A DNA stretch of 64,000 nt. Source: Kaistia granuli DSM 23481 (GTDB taxonomy: Bacteria > Pseudomonadota > Alphaproteobacteria > Rhizobiales > Kaistiaceae). The stretch lies in NCBI RefSeq assembly GCF_000380505.1, contig NZ_AQYH01000005.1, positions 62,001 to 126,000 of the forward strand, read 5' to 3'. The translations under genes were made by a program, and so were the position numbers. The notes under the pieces are model-generated. The model saw only the letters and a list, made by a program, of their open reading frames with translations. It did no database searches and was not told the DNA's origin. Each line of letters begins with the position of its first letter. Position 1 is the first letter of the stretch. This document shows positions 1 through 9,386 of the stretch, one piece after another.

Positions 1-1713
1 GGCTTCGACACCGGCATCCGCGCCAAGCACCCGCTGGTGCCGGGCTGGTACCTGCCGGTCTATGTCGCCAATTTCATCTTGATGGATTACGGCACCGGCG
101 CCGTGTTCGGCTGCCCGGCGCATGATCAGCGCGACCTCGACTTCGCCCGCAAATATGGCCTGCCGGTCACGGCGGTCGTGCTGCCGGAGGGCGAGGATTC
201 GCTCACCTTCGAGGTCGGCGACGTCGCCTATACCGACGAGGGCACGCTGTTCCGTTCCGACTTCATGAACGGCATGACGATCCCGGAAGCCAAGGAAGCC
301 GTCGCGCTGCGGCTCGAGGGCCAGATCCTCGGCAATGCACCGCAGGCGAAGCGCCAGGTGAATTTCCGCCTGCGCGACTGGGGCATTTCGCGCCAGCGCT
401 ACTGGGGCTGCCCGATCCCGATCATCCATTGCCCGAGCTGCGGCCCGGTCGCGGTGCCGAAGGCGGATCTGCCGGTCAAGCTGCCGGAAGACGTCACCTT
501 CGACCAGCCCGGCAACCCGCTCGACCGCCATCCGACCTGGAAGCACGTCAACTGCCCGAAATGCGGCGGCGCGGCGACGCGCGAGACGGACACGATGGAC
601 ACGTTCGTCGATTCGTCCTGGTATTTCGCCCGTTTCGCCAGCGAGCCCGGCGCGGCACCGCTTTCGAACGAGGCTGCCGACCAGTGGCTGCCGGTCGACC
701 AGTATATCGGCGGCATCGAGCACGCGATCCTGCACCTGCTCTATTCGCGCTTCTTCACCCGCGCGCTGGAGCGCACCGGGCGCGTCTCGGTGACGGAGCC
801 GTTCGCCGGCCTGTTCACCCAGGGCATGATCGTGCACGAGACCTACAAGGATGCAGCCGGCAAGTGGCTGTTCCCGGAAGAGGTCGAGAAGCGCGCCGAC
901 GGCACCTCGGTCAAGATCGGCACGGATGAGCCGGTGACCGTCGGTCCGCCGGAGAAGATGTCGAAGTCGAAGAAGAATGTCGTGCCGCCGGAAGTGGTGG
1001 CCGAGACCTACGGCGTCGACTGCGCCCGCTGGTTCATGCTCTCCGACACGCCGCCCGAGCGCGACAGCGAATGGACGGAAGCCGGCATCGAAGGCGCCTG
1101 GCGCTTCACCCAGCGTCTCTGGCGCCTGGTCGGCGACGCCGTCGAGCTCTCGCAGGCGGATGCCGCCAAGCCGGAGACCTTCGGTCCCGAGGCCACGGCG
1201 CTGCGCCGGGCGACGCACAAGCTCGCCGCCCATGTCGAGGACGATATCGACCGGCTGCGCTTCAACGTCGCCGTCGCCCGCATCCACGGCTTCGCCAACG
1301 TCTTCGCCGAAGCGATCTCGGCGGCGCGCAAGCAGAGCGAGACCAGCGGCGAACCCCCGGCGGCCGATCTCGCCTTCGCGCTGCGCGAAGCGGCGGAATT
1401 CCTGGTCGCCGCCATCGGCCCGATGATCCCGCACCTCGCCGAGGAATGCTGGGTCCTGCTCGGCCGCGACGGTCTCGCCGCCGAGGCCGCCTGGCCCGTC
1501 GTCGATCCGGCGCTGCTGGCCGAGGACGAGCTCGTCCTGCCGATCCAGATCAACGGCAAGAAGCGCGCGGAATTGACAATCTCCGCCACGGCGTCGGAAA
1601 GTGACATCGAAGCCGCAACCTTGGCCCTCGACGGCGTCATCAAGGCGCTGGAAGGCCGTGCCCCCCGCAAGATCGTCATCGTGCCGAAGAGGATCGTCAA
1701 TGTCGTCGTCTGA
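1..1713 (+). CDS. leuS: Leucyl-tRNA synthetase, 5'-truncated by the window edge
   Basis: Cytoplasmic class I aminoacyl-tRNA synthetase that charges tRNA-Leu. The visible 570 residues are the C-terminal two thirds, and the frame is open from base 1. They begin inside the CP1 editing domain, where [16 protein letters not shown] carries the conserved Asp region used to clear mischarged tRNA. The paired CPSC and CPKC cysteines of a zinc-binding insertion follow (bases about 430-575). The KMSKS loop is complete at 955-969, followed by the anticodon-binding helices and the C-terminal domain. The HIGH motif must lie upstream of the window. lptE starts inside the last codons, so leuS-lptE-holA reads as one transcription unit, the usual order in Rhizobiales. 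Confidence 0.98.
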   Translation, partial: GFDTGIRAKHPLVPGWYLPVYVANFILMDYGTGAVFGCPAHDQRDLDFARKYGLPVTAVVLPEGEDSLTFEVGDVAYTDEGTLFRSDFMNGMTIPEAKEAVALRLEGQILGNAPQAKRQVNFRLRDWGISRQRYWGCPIPIIHCPSCGPVAVPKADLPVKLPEDVTFDQPGNPLDRHPTWKHVNCPKCGGAATRETDTMDTFVDSSWYFARFASEPGAAPLSNEAADQWLPVDQYIGGIEHAILHLLYSRFFTRALERTGRVSVTEPFAGLFTQGMIVHETYKDAAGKWLFPEEVEKRADGTSVKIGTDEPVTVGPPEKMSKSKKNVVPPEVVAETYGVDCARWFMLSDTPPERDSEWTEAGIEGAWRFTQRLWRLVGDAVELSQADAAKPETFGPEATALRRATHKLAAHVEDDIDRLRFNVAVARIHGFANVFAEAISAARKQSETSGEPPAADLAFALREAAEFLVAAIGPMIPHLAEECWVLLGRDGLAAEAAWPVVDPALLAEDELVLPIQINGKKRAELTISATASESDIEAATLALDGVIKALEGRAPRKIVIVPKRIVNVVV

Positions 1714-2275
1714 TCACAAAATGGATTCGACGCCGGCCTCCGGCACGACCGCGGGGCGGGTCGCGCGGCTGGCACGGGGCGGCCTCGTCGCCCTGGGCCT
1801 CGGCCTGTTCGCCTCGGCCTGCACGATCCAGCCGGTCTACATGCCGATCGCCAACGGCCCGCAGGTCGCGGCCGATCTCTCGGCGATCTCGATCGAGGAC
1901 GTCAACGACCGCGTCGGCCAGCAGGTCCGCAACAATCTGATCCTCGGCTTCACCGGCGGCGGCAAGGCCGCGCCGCCGCGCTATGATCTCGCCATGCGCG
2001 TGATCTCGCGCGAGGCCCGCCTCGGCTTCGAGCGCGACGAGACGGCGCCGGCCTATTCGGTCACGGTCACCGTCACCTACGAGCTCAAGGAAATCAGCAC
2101 CGGCAAGGTCATCCTGCGCTCGCTCAACCGCGGCGTCGCTTCCTATGACCGCTCGAACCAGGCCTTCGCCAACCAGCGGGCCCGGATCGACGCCGAGGAC
2201 CGCGCCGCCCAGTCGGTCGCCGACGACATCCAGCTCCGCCTCGCCGCGGCGCTGGCGACCCGGAAGCCCGGCTAG
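1700..2275 (+). CDS. lptE: LPS-assembly lipoprotein LptE
   Basis: Outer-membrane lipoprotein expected to plug the LptD barrel and help deliver lipopolysaccharide to the surface. The 191-residue protein has a lipoprotein signal: a basic stretch, a hydrophobic segment and the lipobox-like FASAC. The mature part contains the TIQPVYMP opening typical of alphaproteobacterial LptE. The ATG at 1700 is preferred because GAGGA lies about 7 bases upstream and the start overlaps the leuS 3' end; an ATG at 1721 is also possible. Its place between leuS and holA is the conserved one. Family assignment rests on the lipobox, the size and the gene order, because LptE sequences diverge strongly. Confidence 0.85.
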   Translation: MSSSDHKMDSTPASGTTAGRVARLARGGLVALGLGLFASACTIQPVYMPIANGPQVAADLSAISIEDVNDRVGQQVRNNLILGFTGGGKAAPPRYDLAMRVISREARLGFERDETAPAYSVTVTVTYELKEISTGKVILRSLNRGVASYDRSNQAFANQRARIDAEDRAAQSVADDIQLRLAAALATRKPG

Positions 2276-2294
2276 GCTCCGGCCGGCCAACGCC

Positions 2295-3326
2295 ATGGTG
2301 CAGATCAAGCCTCAGGACGCCGACCGGTTTCTCTCCCGGCCGGATCCCGGAATCCGTGTCGTGCTCATCCATGGCAGCGACACGGGTCTCATCTCCGAGC
2401 GGGCCGCCGGCTTCGCCAAGACGATCCTCGGCCAGAATGACGACCCGTTCGCGCTGGTCCGGCTCGATTCGTCCGAGATCGCCGGCGATCCCGGCCGCTT
2501 GGCCGACGAAGCCAACACCATCGCGCTTTTCGGTGGCACGCGGGCGATCTGGGTCAAGGTCGCCGGCAACCGGCCGATCCAGGCCGCCGTCGAGGCCGTT
2601 CTGGCGGCGCCGCCGCAGGACGCCTGGATCGTGCTTGAGGCCGGCGACATCAAGAAGGGCGTCGGACTCCGCAAGCTCTGCGAGAACGCCCGCGGCGCGG
2701 CGGCGATCGCCTGCTATGCCGACAATGAGGCGGCGCTCGACCGGCTGATCGATTCCGAACTGAAGGAAGCCAATCTCGGCATCGATCCGGATGCGCGCGC
2801 GCTGCTCCGCAGCCTGCTCGGCGCCGACCGGCTCGCCAGCCGCTCCGAGGTCGCCAAGCTCTGTCTCTATGCGCTGGGAACGAGGTCGATCGACATCGAC
2901 TCGGTGCGGGCCGTCGTCGGCGATGCCGGCGCTTCCGCGACGGACGAGGCGGTGGATGCCGCTGCCCTCGGCGACGCGGCGGGCCTCGACAGGGCGTTCC
3001 GCCGCATCCTCGGCTCGGGTACGGCCGCCTTCGTCGTCGCCAACGCGGCACTCCGGCATTTCCAGTTGCTGCACCGGATCAAGGCCGCCGCCGAGGACGG
3101 CATGCCGCAATCGGCCGCGATCGAGCGGTATGCCGGCGGCATCTTCTTCCAGCGCAAGGGCAAGCTGGAGCAGCAATTGCGGATCTGGAGCGCCGACCGG
3201 CTGCTGACGGCGCTCGACCGGCTCGACGGCGCGATCTTCGACAGCCGCCTGAAGGCAAGCATAGCCGACGAAGTAATCGGCCAGGCGCTGCTCGCCGTCG
3301 CCATGCTCGCCCGCGCCCGGCGCTGA
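2295..3326 (+). CDS. holA: DNA polymerase III subunit delta
   Basis: Delta subunit of the clamp loader, which opens the beta sliding clamp for loading at primed DNA. The 343-residue length is normal for HolA. The N-terminal domain starts with VVLIHGSDTGLISERA, a degenerate AAA+ domain without a functional Walker A, as is usual for delta. The all-helical C-terminal domain follows, including FFQRKGKLEQQL near the end. The ATG at 2295 gives the standard N-terminus; the frame stays open further upstream, but that part overlaps lptE. It is the last gene of leuS-lptE-holA and converges on parB. Confidence 0.93.
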   Translation: MVQIKPQDADRFLSRPDPGIRVVLIHGSDTGLISERAAGFAKTILGQNDDPFALVRLDSSEIAGDPGRLADEANTIALFGGTRAIWVKVAGNRPIQAAVEAVLAAPPQDAWIVLEAGDIKKGVGLRKLCENARGAAAIACYADNEAALDRLIDSELKEANLGIDPDARALLRSLLGADRLASRSEVAKLCLYALGTRSIDIDSVRAVVGDAGASATDEAVDAAALGDAAGLDRAFRRILGSGTAAFVVANAALRHFQLLHRIKAAAEDGMPQSAAIERYAGGIFFQRKGKLEQQLRIWSADRLLTALDRLDGAIFDSRLKASIADEVIGQALLAVAMLARARR

Positions 3327-3382
3327 TTGGCACCGAATATCAACCCGATCGCGGCGGATTTCCTTACGATTAAGTCAAACAG

Positions 3383-3422
3383 TTTGCCGGCTAAACGGCC
3401 CAAGTCGTTATTAGCCGGCAAA
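3383..3422. terminator. Perfect 12-bp inverted repeat between holA and parB
   Basis: The arms TTTGCCGGCTAA (3383-3394) and TTAGCCGGCAAA (3411-3422) pair perfectly around a 16-base loop. The repeat lies midway between the convergent stop codons of holA and parB, so a bidirectional transcription barrier is the simplest reading. There is no strong U-tract on either side, which makes classical intrinsic termination uncertain. Confidence 0.5.
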
Positions 3423-3495
3423 TGAAGGGATAACGCATCGGCTGTCATCGCGACGGGCTGACGCCGCAATAGCGGCGCGCTCGGCCTGCCGGCGG

Positions 3496-4380
<885 letters not shown>

Positions 4381-4419
4381 TGCGTCAACTCCTGCAATTC
4401 CCGAAAAGACCCGCGCGCC

Positions 4420-5268
4420 TCAGGCGGCGCGCAGGCGCTTCTCGCGTTGAATGATTTCCGAGGCGAGCCGGAGATAGGCCTGGCTGCCGGTGCTCTTGAA
4501 ATCGTAGAGCAGCACGGGCTTGCCATGCGACGGCGCCTCCGAAATGCGCACATTGCGGGGGATCACCGTGTCGTAGACGGTATCGCCCATATGGGCCCGC
4601 ACATCGGCCACCACCTGGCTGGCCAGATTATTGCGACTATCGAACATCGTCAGCACGATGCCGTGGATCGACAGCTCCGGGTTCAGCGCGTGCTTGACCT
4701 GGTCCACCGTCTGCAACAGCTGGCTCAGACCCTCCAGCGCGAAGAACTCGCACTGCAGCGGCACCAGGATCGAATGCGCCGCCGACAGCGCGTTGATGGT
4801 CAGAAGGTTGAGCGAGGGCGGGCAATCGACCAGCACGTAGCTGTAGTTTCGACCCCGAATCGATTCCGGCCGCTGCATGTGGCTGGCGATCGCCCGGCGC
4901 AGCCGGAAAGCGCGATCGGATCGACTGGCGATTTCCAGCTCGACGCCGAGCAGATCCATTGTCGATGGCGCCACCGACAGCCGCGGTACCGCGGTCTCCA
5001 TGACGATTTCCGACAGCGACGACTCGCCGACCAGGACGTCGTAGGTGGAGCGCAGCCGGCTCTTGCGATCGATGCCGAGACCGGTAGAGGCGTTGCCCTG
5101 CGGGTCGAGGTCGACGATCAGCACTTCCTCGCCGATGGCAGCCAGCGCCGTGCCGAGATTGATCGCCGTCGTGGTCTTGCCGACGCCGCCCTTCTGGTTG
5201 GCCAGCGCGATGACGCGCGGCAGCGGCGGCAACAGCGACGGCGGAGAAAACGTGTCGGCATAAGACAT
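4420..5268 (-). CDS. parA: Chromosome-partitioning ATPase ParA (Soj)
   Basis: Deviant Walker-A ATPase that binds DNA non-specifically as an ATP dimer and pulls ParB-parS complexes away from the pole. The 282-residue protein has the deviant P-loop KGGVGKTTT near residue 26, the switch DLDPQGNASTGLG, and VDCPPSLNLLTINAL as the Walker-B segment. It lacks the N-terminal helix-turn-helix of plasmid type Ia ParA, which fits a chromosomal Soj-type protein. It lies 27 bp after rsmG in a mnmG-rsmG-parA-parB run and about 10 kb from the predicted origin, the usual setting in Alphaproteobacteria. Confidence 0.97.
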   Translation of the reverse strand: MSYADTFSPPSLLPPLPRVIALANQKGGVGKTTTAINLGTALAAIGEEVLIVDLDPQGNASTGLGIDRKSRLRSTYDVLVGESSLSEIVMETAVPRLSVAPSTMDLLGVELEIASRSDRAFRLRRAIASHMQRPESIRGRNYSYVLVDCPPSLNLLTINALSAAHSILVPLQCEFFALEGLSQLLQTVDQVKHALNPELSIHGIVLTMFDSRNNLASQVVADVRAHMGDTVYDTVIPRNVRISEAPSHGKPVLLYDFKSTGSQAYLRLASEIIQREKRLRAA

Positions 5269-5295
5269 CGGCGGCCTCTTCGGTTGAGCGCGCGG

Positions 5296-5931
5296 TCAGA
5301 CGGACCGGCGCTCTGCGCGGCAGATTTCGACGATCGAGCTACGCTCGTCGATCATGCTCTTGTGTCTTACCAGATCGAGGGTCCAAGATTTAGAGGCTTC
5401 GGCCAGTTCCCCCTCGAAATCTTCACCTTTGTGAAAGGTTCCTATGCTTCCGGTCGCCAGAACCGGCGCCGAGAGCTCCAGCAGGTCCGAGAGCGAGGCC
5501 AGCGCGCGAGCACTGATGCGCTCGACTGGGTGCTGCCATTGTTTCAGGACCGATTCGATCCGCCCTTCATGCACCACGGCCGCCGCGCCCGTCTCGCGAA
5601 TCACCGTGCGCAGGAAGGCGCATTTGCGCTGATTGGCCTCGACGCAATGGACGACAGCCCCGTCCTGGCCGGTCAAAAGGATGGCGGTGATCATGCCGGG
5701 AAGGCCGGCGCCGCTGCCGAGATCGAGCCAGCGCCTCGTATCCGGGAACATCGCCACCAGCTGCGCGCAGTCGGCGACATGGCGGACCCAGATCTGGCCG
5801 AGCGTATTCGGCGAGACGAGGTTCTGCGCCGGTTGCCACTTGCGCAGCAGCGCGACATAGCGCTCCAGCCGCTCGCGTGTTTCACGTGAAACGGGAAGGA
5901 CGGCCTCGACCGCCGCGATCGTATCGGTCAT
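5296..5931 (-). CDS. rsmG: 16S rRNA (guanine-527-N7)-methyltransferase RsmG
   Basis: S-adenosylmethionine-dependent methyltransferase that forms m7G527 in 16S rRNA, a site linked to aminoglycoside sensitivity. The 211-residue protein has the SAM-binding motif [14 protein letters not shown] and the GidB-type [14 protein letters not shown] segment. The ATG overlaps the mnmG stop by 4 bp (ATGA), indicating translational coupling. Codons near the start (VSRETRE) are written by a parS-like sequence at 5878-5893, so this coding stretch probably also serves as a ParB-binding site. Confidence 0.95.
   Translation of the reverse strand: MTDTIAAVEAVLPVSRETRERLERYVALLRKWQPAQNLVSPNTLGQIWVRHVADCAQLVAMFPDTRRWLDLGSGAGLPGMITAILLTGQDGAVVHCVEANQRKCAFLRTVIRETGAAAVVHEGRIESVLKQWQHPVERISARALASLSDLLELSAPVLATGSIGTFHKGEDFEGELAEASKSWTLDLVRHKSMIDERSSIVEICRAERRSV
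5878..5893. promoter_or_regulatory. parS: parS centromere-like site inside rsmG
   Basis: The 16-mer TGTTTCACGTGAAACG matches the bacterial parS consensus TGTTTCACGTGAAACA at 15 of 16 positions. It lies within the first codons of rsmG, a place where parS is often found, about 0.6 kb upstream of parA. It should nucleate ParB loading. Confidence 0.88.
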
Positions 5932-7814
5932 GCCACCGTCCGAAGGTTGTTCGCCGAACGCCGGCGCGTCGTGGTGAGAAGCAGGGCCAACGCCGCCGGC
6001 GTCATGCCCTCGATGCGGCCAGCCTGGCCAAGCGTCGCCGGCCGGATCTGGATCAGGCGCTGGCGAAGCTCGTTGGAAAGGCCTTCAATGCTGGCATAGT
6101 CGAGATCATCGCCAAGCACGACGGCCTCGTCGCGCTTGACCGATTCGATATCGTTCCGCTGCCGATTCAAATAGACCGCGTATTTTGCATCGGCTTCGAT
6201 CTGGTCGAGGATCGCGGGCGCGAAAGCGCCGAGCTCAGGCCAGACCCCGACAAGCCGCGCCGCGTCGATATCGGGATAAGCGAGCAGGTCGAAAGCTGAA
6301 CGGCGAACGCCGTCCTGGTTGACGCCGAGGCCCACCTTGACCGCTTCGTTAGGCGTCATGCTGCGCGCCGCGAAGGCCTCGCGCGCGGTGGAGAGCTGCG
6401 CCAGCTTGTCGGCAAACGCTTCCCGCCGACGCCCGCCGACCGCGCCGAGTTCGATGCCGTAAGGCGTCAGCCGCTGATCGGCATTATCGGCGCGCAGGGA
6501 CAACCGATATTCGGCTCGCGAGGTGAACATCCGATAGGGCTCGGTGACACCGCGATTGATCAAATCGTCGATCATCACGCCGATATAGCTGTCCGACCGG
6601 CTGAAGGCGACGCCGTCCTGCCCGCCCGCCCGGCGTGCCGCATTGATACCGGCGACGACACCCTGGGCGCCGGCTTCTTCGTAGCCGGTGGTGCCGTTGA
6701 TCTGGCCAGCGAGGAACAGGCCCTCGACTTTCTTGGTCTCGAGCGAGGGGGTCAGCTCGCGCGGATCGACATGGTCATATTCGATTGCGTAGCCCGGCCG
6801 CAGGATCACTGCGTTCTCCAGGCCCGGGATGGTGGCGACCAGAGCCTTCTGCACATCTTCCGGCAGCGAGGTCGAAATGCCGTTCGGATAGATCGTCGGG
6901 TCGTCGAGCCCTTCCGGCTCCAGGAAGATCTGATGCGAGTCTCGCTCGGCGAAGCGGACGACCTTGTCCTCGATGCTCGGGCAATAGCGCGGGCCGCGGC
7001 TCTCGATCTGGCCGGAATACATCGGCGAGCGATGCAGATTGGCCCGGATGACTTCATGCGTCGCTTCGGTCGTGCGGGTAATAAAGCAATCGACCTGCCT
7101 CGTCTCGATCGACCCGGTCAGGGTCGAGAACGGTTCCGGCTGGTCGTCGCCCGGCTGCCGCTCGAGCCGGCTGAAATCGATCGTGCGGCCATCGAGGCGC
7201 GCCGGTGTGCCGGTCTTCAGTCGAGCGACGCTGAACGCGTGACGCAGCAGGGCGCCCGACAATCCCATAGCCGGCTTCTCGCCGACGCGACCGGCCGGGA
7301 TCTTGGTCTCGCCGATATGGATGAGGCCACGCAGGAAGGTACCGGTGGTGATCACCACCGCCCCACAGCGAATGGCCCGGCCATCGGCCAGCACGATGCC
7401 AGCGATGCGACCGTCGACGACGGTCAGATCATCGGCTTCCCCCTCGACAACCGTCAGATTGGCGGTGGCGGCGATCTCGGCCTGCATCGCCTGGCGATAG
7501 AGCTTACGATCCGCCTGGGCGCGCGGGCCGCGAACCGCCGGGCCCTTGCGGCGGTTCAGCATCCGGAACTGGATACCGCCGGCATCGGTCACCCGCGCCA
7601 TCAAGCCGTCCAGGGCATCGATCTCGCGCACGAGATGACCCTTGCCGAGGCCGCCGATCGCCGGATTGCACGACATCACGCCGATCGTCTCGCGAGAATG
7701 GGTGACGAGCGCCGTGCGGGCGCCCAGACGGGCGGAAGCGGCCGCCGCCTCAGTGCCGGCATGGCCACCGCCGATGACGACGACGTCGAAGCTCGCATCT
7801 GCTGCGCTGATCAT
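5928..7814 (-). CDS. mnmG: tRNA uridine-5-carboxymethylaminomethyl modification enzyme MnmG (GidA)
   Basis: FAD-dependent partner of MnmE; together they install the cmnm5 or nm5 group on the wobble uridine of several tRNAs. The 628 residues begin with the Rossmann FAD motif [15 protein letters not shown]. The family signatures [13 protein letters not shown] and [17 protein letters not shown] follow, then the C-terminal helical domain ([11 protein letters not shown]). Its partner mnmE lies just upstream, separated by a 95-bp gap that contains a parS site, and rsmG overlaps its stop. Confidence 0.97.
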   Translation of the reverse strand: MISAADASFDVVVIGGGHAGTEAAAASARLGARTALVTHSRETIGVMSCNPAIGGLGKGHLVREIDALDGLMARVTDAGGIQFRMLNRRKGPAVRGPRAQADRKLYRQAMQAEIAATANLTVVEGEADDLTVVDGRIAGIVLADGRAIRCGAVVITTGTFLRGLIHIGETKIPAGRVGEKPAMGLSGALLRHAFSVARLKTGTPARLDGRTIDFSRLERQPGDDQPEPFSTLTGSIETRQVDCFITRTTEATHEVIRANLHRSPMYSGQIESRGPRYCPSIEDKVVRFAERDSHQIFLEPEGLDDPTIYPNGISTSLPEDVQKALVATIPGLENAVILRPGYAIEYDHVDPRELTPSLETKKVEGLFLAGQINGTTGYEEAGAQGVVAGINAARRAGGQDGVAFSRSDSYIGVMIDDLINRGVTEPYRMFTSRAEYRLSLRADNADQRLTPYGIELGAVGGRRREAFADKLAQLSTAREAFAARSMTPNEAVKVGLGVNQDGVRRSAFDLLAYPDIDAARLVGVWPELGAFAPAILDQIEADAKYAVYLNRQRNDIESVKRDEAVVLGDDLDYASIEGLSNELRQRLIQIRPATLGQAGRIEGMTPAALALLLTTTRRRSANNLRTVA

Positions 7815-7877
7815 GGTTCCGATCCTGTTGATCGCGTTTTCCTAGTCGCTTGGCCGAACGACGTCAAAGGCGAAAAC

Positions 7878-7893
7878 TGTTTCACGTGGAACA
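7878..7893. promoter_or_regulatory. parS: Second parS-like site, between mnmE and mnmG
   Basis: TGTTTCACGTGGAACA matches the parS consensus at 15 of 16 positions; the one difference breaks the palindrome. It lies in the mnmE-mnmG gap, exactly 2,000 bp from the site in rsmG. Two sites near parAB and the origin are normal for Alphaproteobacteria. Confidence 0.85.
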
Positions 7894-7909
7894 GGGCCTG
7901 AAACGATGC

Positions 7910-9235
7910 CTATTTGCCGATGCAGAATTCCGAAAAGATGACGTCGAGCAGATCCTCGACATCGACCTTGCCGGTCACCCGGCCGAGCGCATCGGCGGCG
8001 CTGCGTAGCAATTCGGCCTTCACTTCGACCGCATGATCGCCGGCCAGCGCCAGCTCACGCAGATAGCCGAGCGAGCGCGCGATACCATCGCGCTGGCGCG
8101 CCCGGGTTATCATCGCGGTCGGCATAGGACGCGCCAGTCGCAATGTCTCGCCGATCGCCTGGATCAAGGCATCGAGCCCCTCGCCGGTGCGGGCCGATAG
8201 GTGAAGGTCCGCTGACTCGACTCGTTTCGAGTCCGAATCGAGAAGGTCGAGTTTCGTCCGTACATGCAGAACCGGCGCACCGTCCGGAATCGTTTCGGCA
8301 AAGGAGTCCTGGTCGGATAGGGCCAGCACCAGGTCGGCGGTATCGGCGCGGCGCCGGGCGCGGGTGATGCCCTCGCGCTCGACGAGGCTTTCGGTTTCGC
8401 GCAGCCCAGCCGTATCGATCAGCGTGACCGCATGACCATCAATATCGAGCGCCACCTCAATCAGATCGCGCGTCGTACCAGGCTCGGCCGTGACGATCGC
8501 CGCCTCGCGCCGAACCAGGGCATTCATCAGGCTCGATTTACCGACATTTGGGGCGCCCAGCAGCACCACCTCGAAGCCGTCGCGCACTCGTTCGCCGAAA
8601 TGCTGGTCATCCAGATGGGCCGCCATCTCGGTCGCCACGCCCGCGGCTTCCGACCAGGCCGGCGCCATGACGTCATCCGGCACGTCCTCCTCGTCGACGA
8701 AGTCCAGTCCGGCCTCGACCAAGGCGCGCGCCCGGATCAGGCGATGGCGCCAGTCTTCATAGAGCCTGCGCAGGCCGCCATCGGCCTGGCGGATCGCGAG
8801 GCGTCGCTGCATCTCGGTCTCGGCCGCGATCAGGTCGGCCAGCCCCTCGATCTCGGTCAGATCAGCGCGTCCGTTCTCGAAGGCCCGGCGGGTGAACTCG
8901 CCCGCCTCCGCCGCGCGATATCCCGGCAGCGCCGAGAGCGCCTTCAGGATGCCGGCGATAACAGCCCGGCCGCCATGAACCTGCAATTCGGCGACATCCT
9001 CGCCGGTGAAACTGGCAGGGCCGGGAAAGAACAGCACCAGGCCACGATCGAGGATCTCGCCGTTCTCCGGCGCGCGCAGCGTGCGGAGGCTCGCGAGACG
9101 CGCCGGCGGCACGGTGCCCAGCAAGGTTTCGAGACCGAATCGAACCCCTTGGCCCGATAGCCGGATGACGGCGACGCCGGAGGGAGCCGCGCCGCTCGAT
9201 AGCGCGAAGATCGTGTCGTCGCGATGCAATGCCAT
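7910..9235 (-). CDS. mnmE: tRNA uridine-5-carboxymethylaminomethyl modification GTPase MnmE (TrmE)
   Basis: Potassium-activated GTPase that works with MnmG on wobble uridines. The chosen ATG at 9235 gives 441 residues starting MALHRDDTIFALSSG, the usual N-terminus; the frame is open further upstream but without family similarity. The N-terminal folate-binding domain is followed by an all-helical domain split by the G domain. The G domain has the P-loop GAPNVGKS at residues 227-234 and the G3 segment DTAGLRE. The protein ends in CIGK, the C-terminal motif that carries the catalytic cysteine. It is divergent from the YyaL-like gene. Confidence 0.97.
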   Translation of the reverse strand: MALHRDDTIFALSSGAAPSGVAVIRLSGQGVRFGLETLLGTVPPARLASLRTLRAPENGEILDRGLVLFFPGPASFTGEDVAELQVHGGRAVIAGILKALSALPGYRAAEAGEFTRRAFENGRADLTEIEGLADLIAAETEMQRRLAIRQADGGLRRLYEDWRHRLIRARALVEAGLDFVDEEDVPDDVMAPAWSEAAGVATEMAAHLDDQHFGERVRDGFEVVLLGAPNVGKSSLMNALVRREAAIVTAEPGTTRDLIEVALDIDGHAVTLIDTAGLRETESLVEREGITRARRRADTADLVLALSDQDSFAETIPDGAPVLHVRTKLDLLDSDSKRVESADLHLSARTGEGLDALIQAIGETLRLARPMPTAMITRARQRDGIARSLGYLRELALAGDHAVEVKAELLRSAADALGRVTGKVDVEDLLDVIFSEFCIGK

Positions 9236-9386
9236 GCCTGTCCGCCCTGCCCTTGCTGCTTGCTTTCCCGAGCCGCCTCGTCGCCCGCTCTCGGTCTCTT
9301 TCTTGGTCGGCCTCTTGCCTAGCCGTGCCGACCCGACAGGTCTAGGCTTCCAGCAACCGCTACCCGATCCAACCGCCAAGGCTCCG

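Noticed and set aside
1071-1604. Long open frames overlapping leuS in other frames and on the other strand
   Set aside because: High GC content makes stop codons rare in shadow frames. These products are Arg/Ala-rich low-complexity and leuS is certain here. The same applies to the long antisense frames over mnmG, dnaK, maeB, mutS and glnD.
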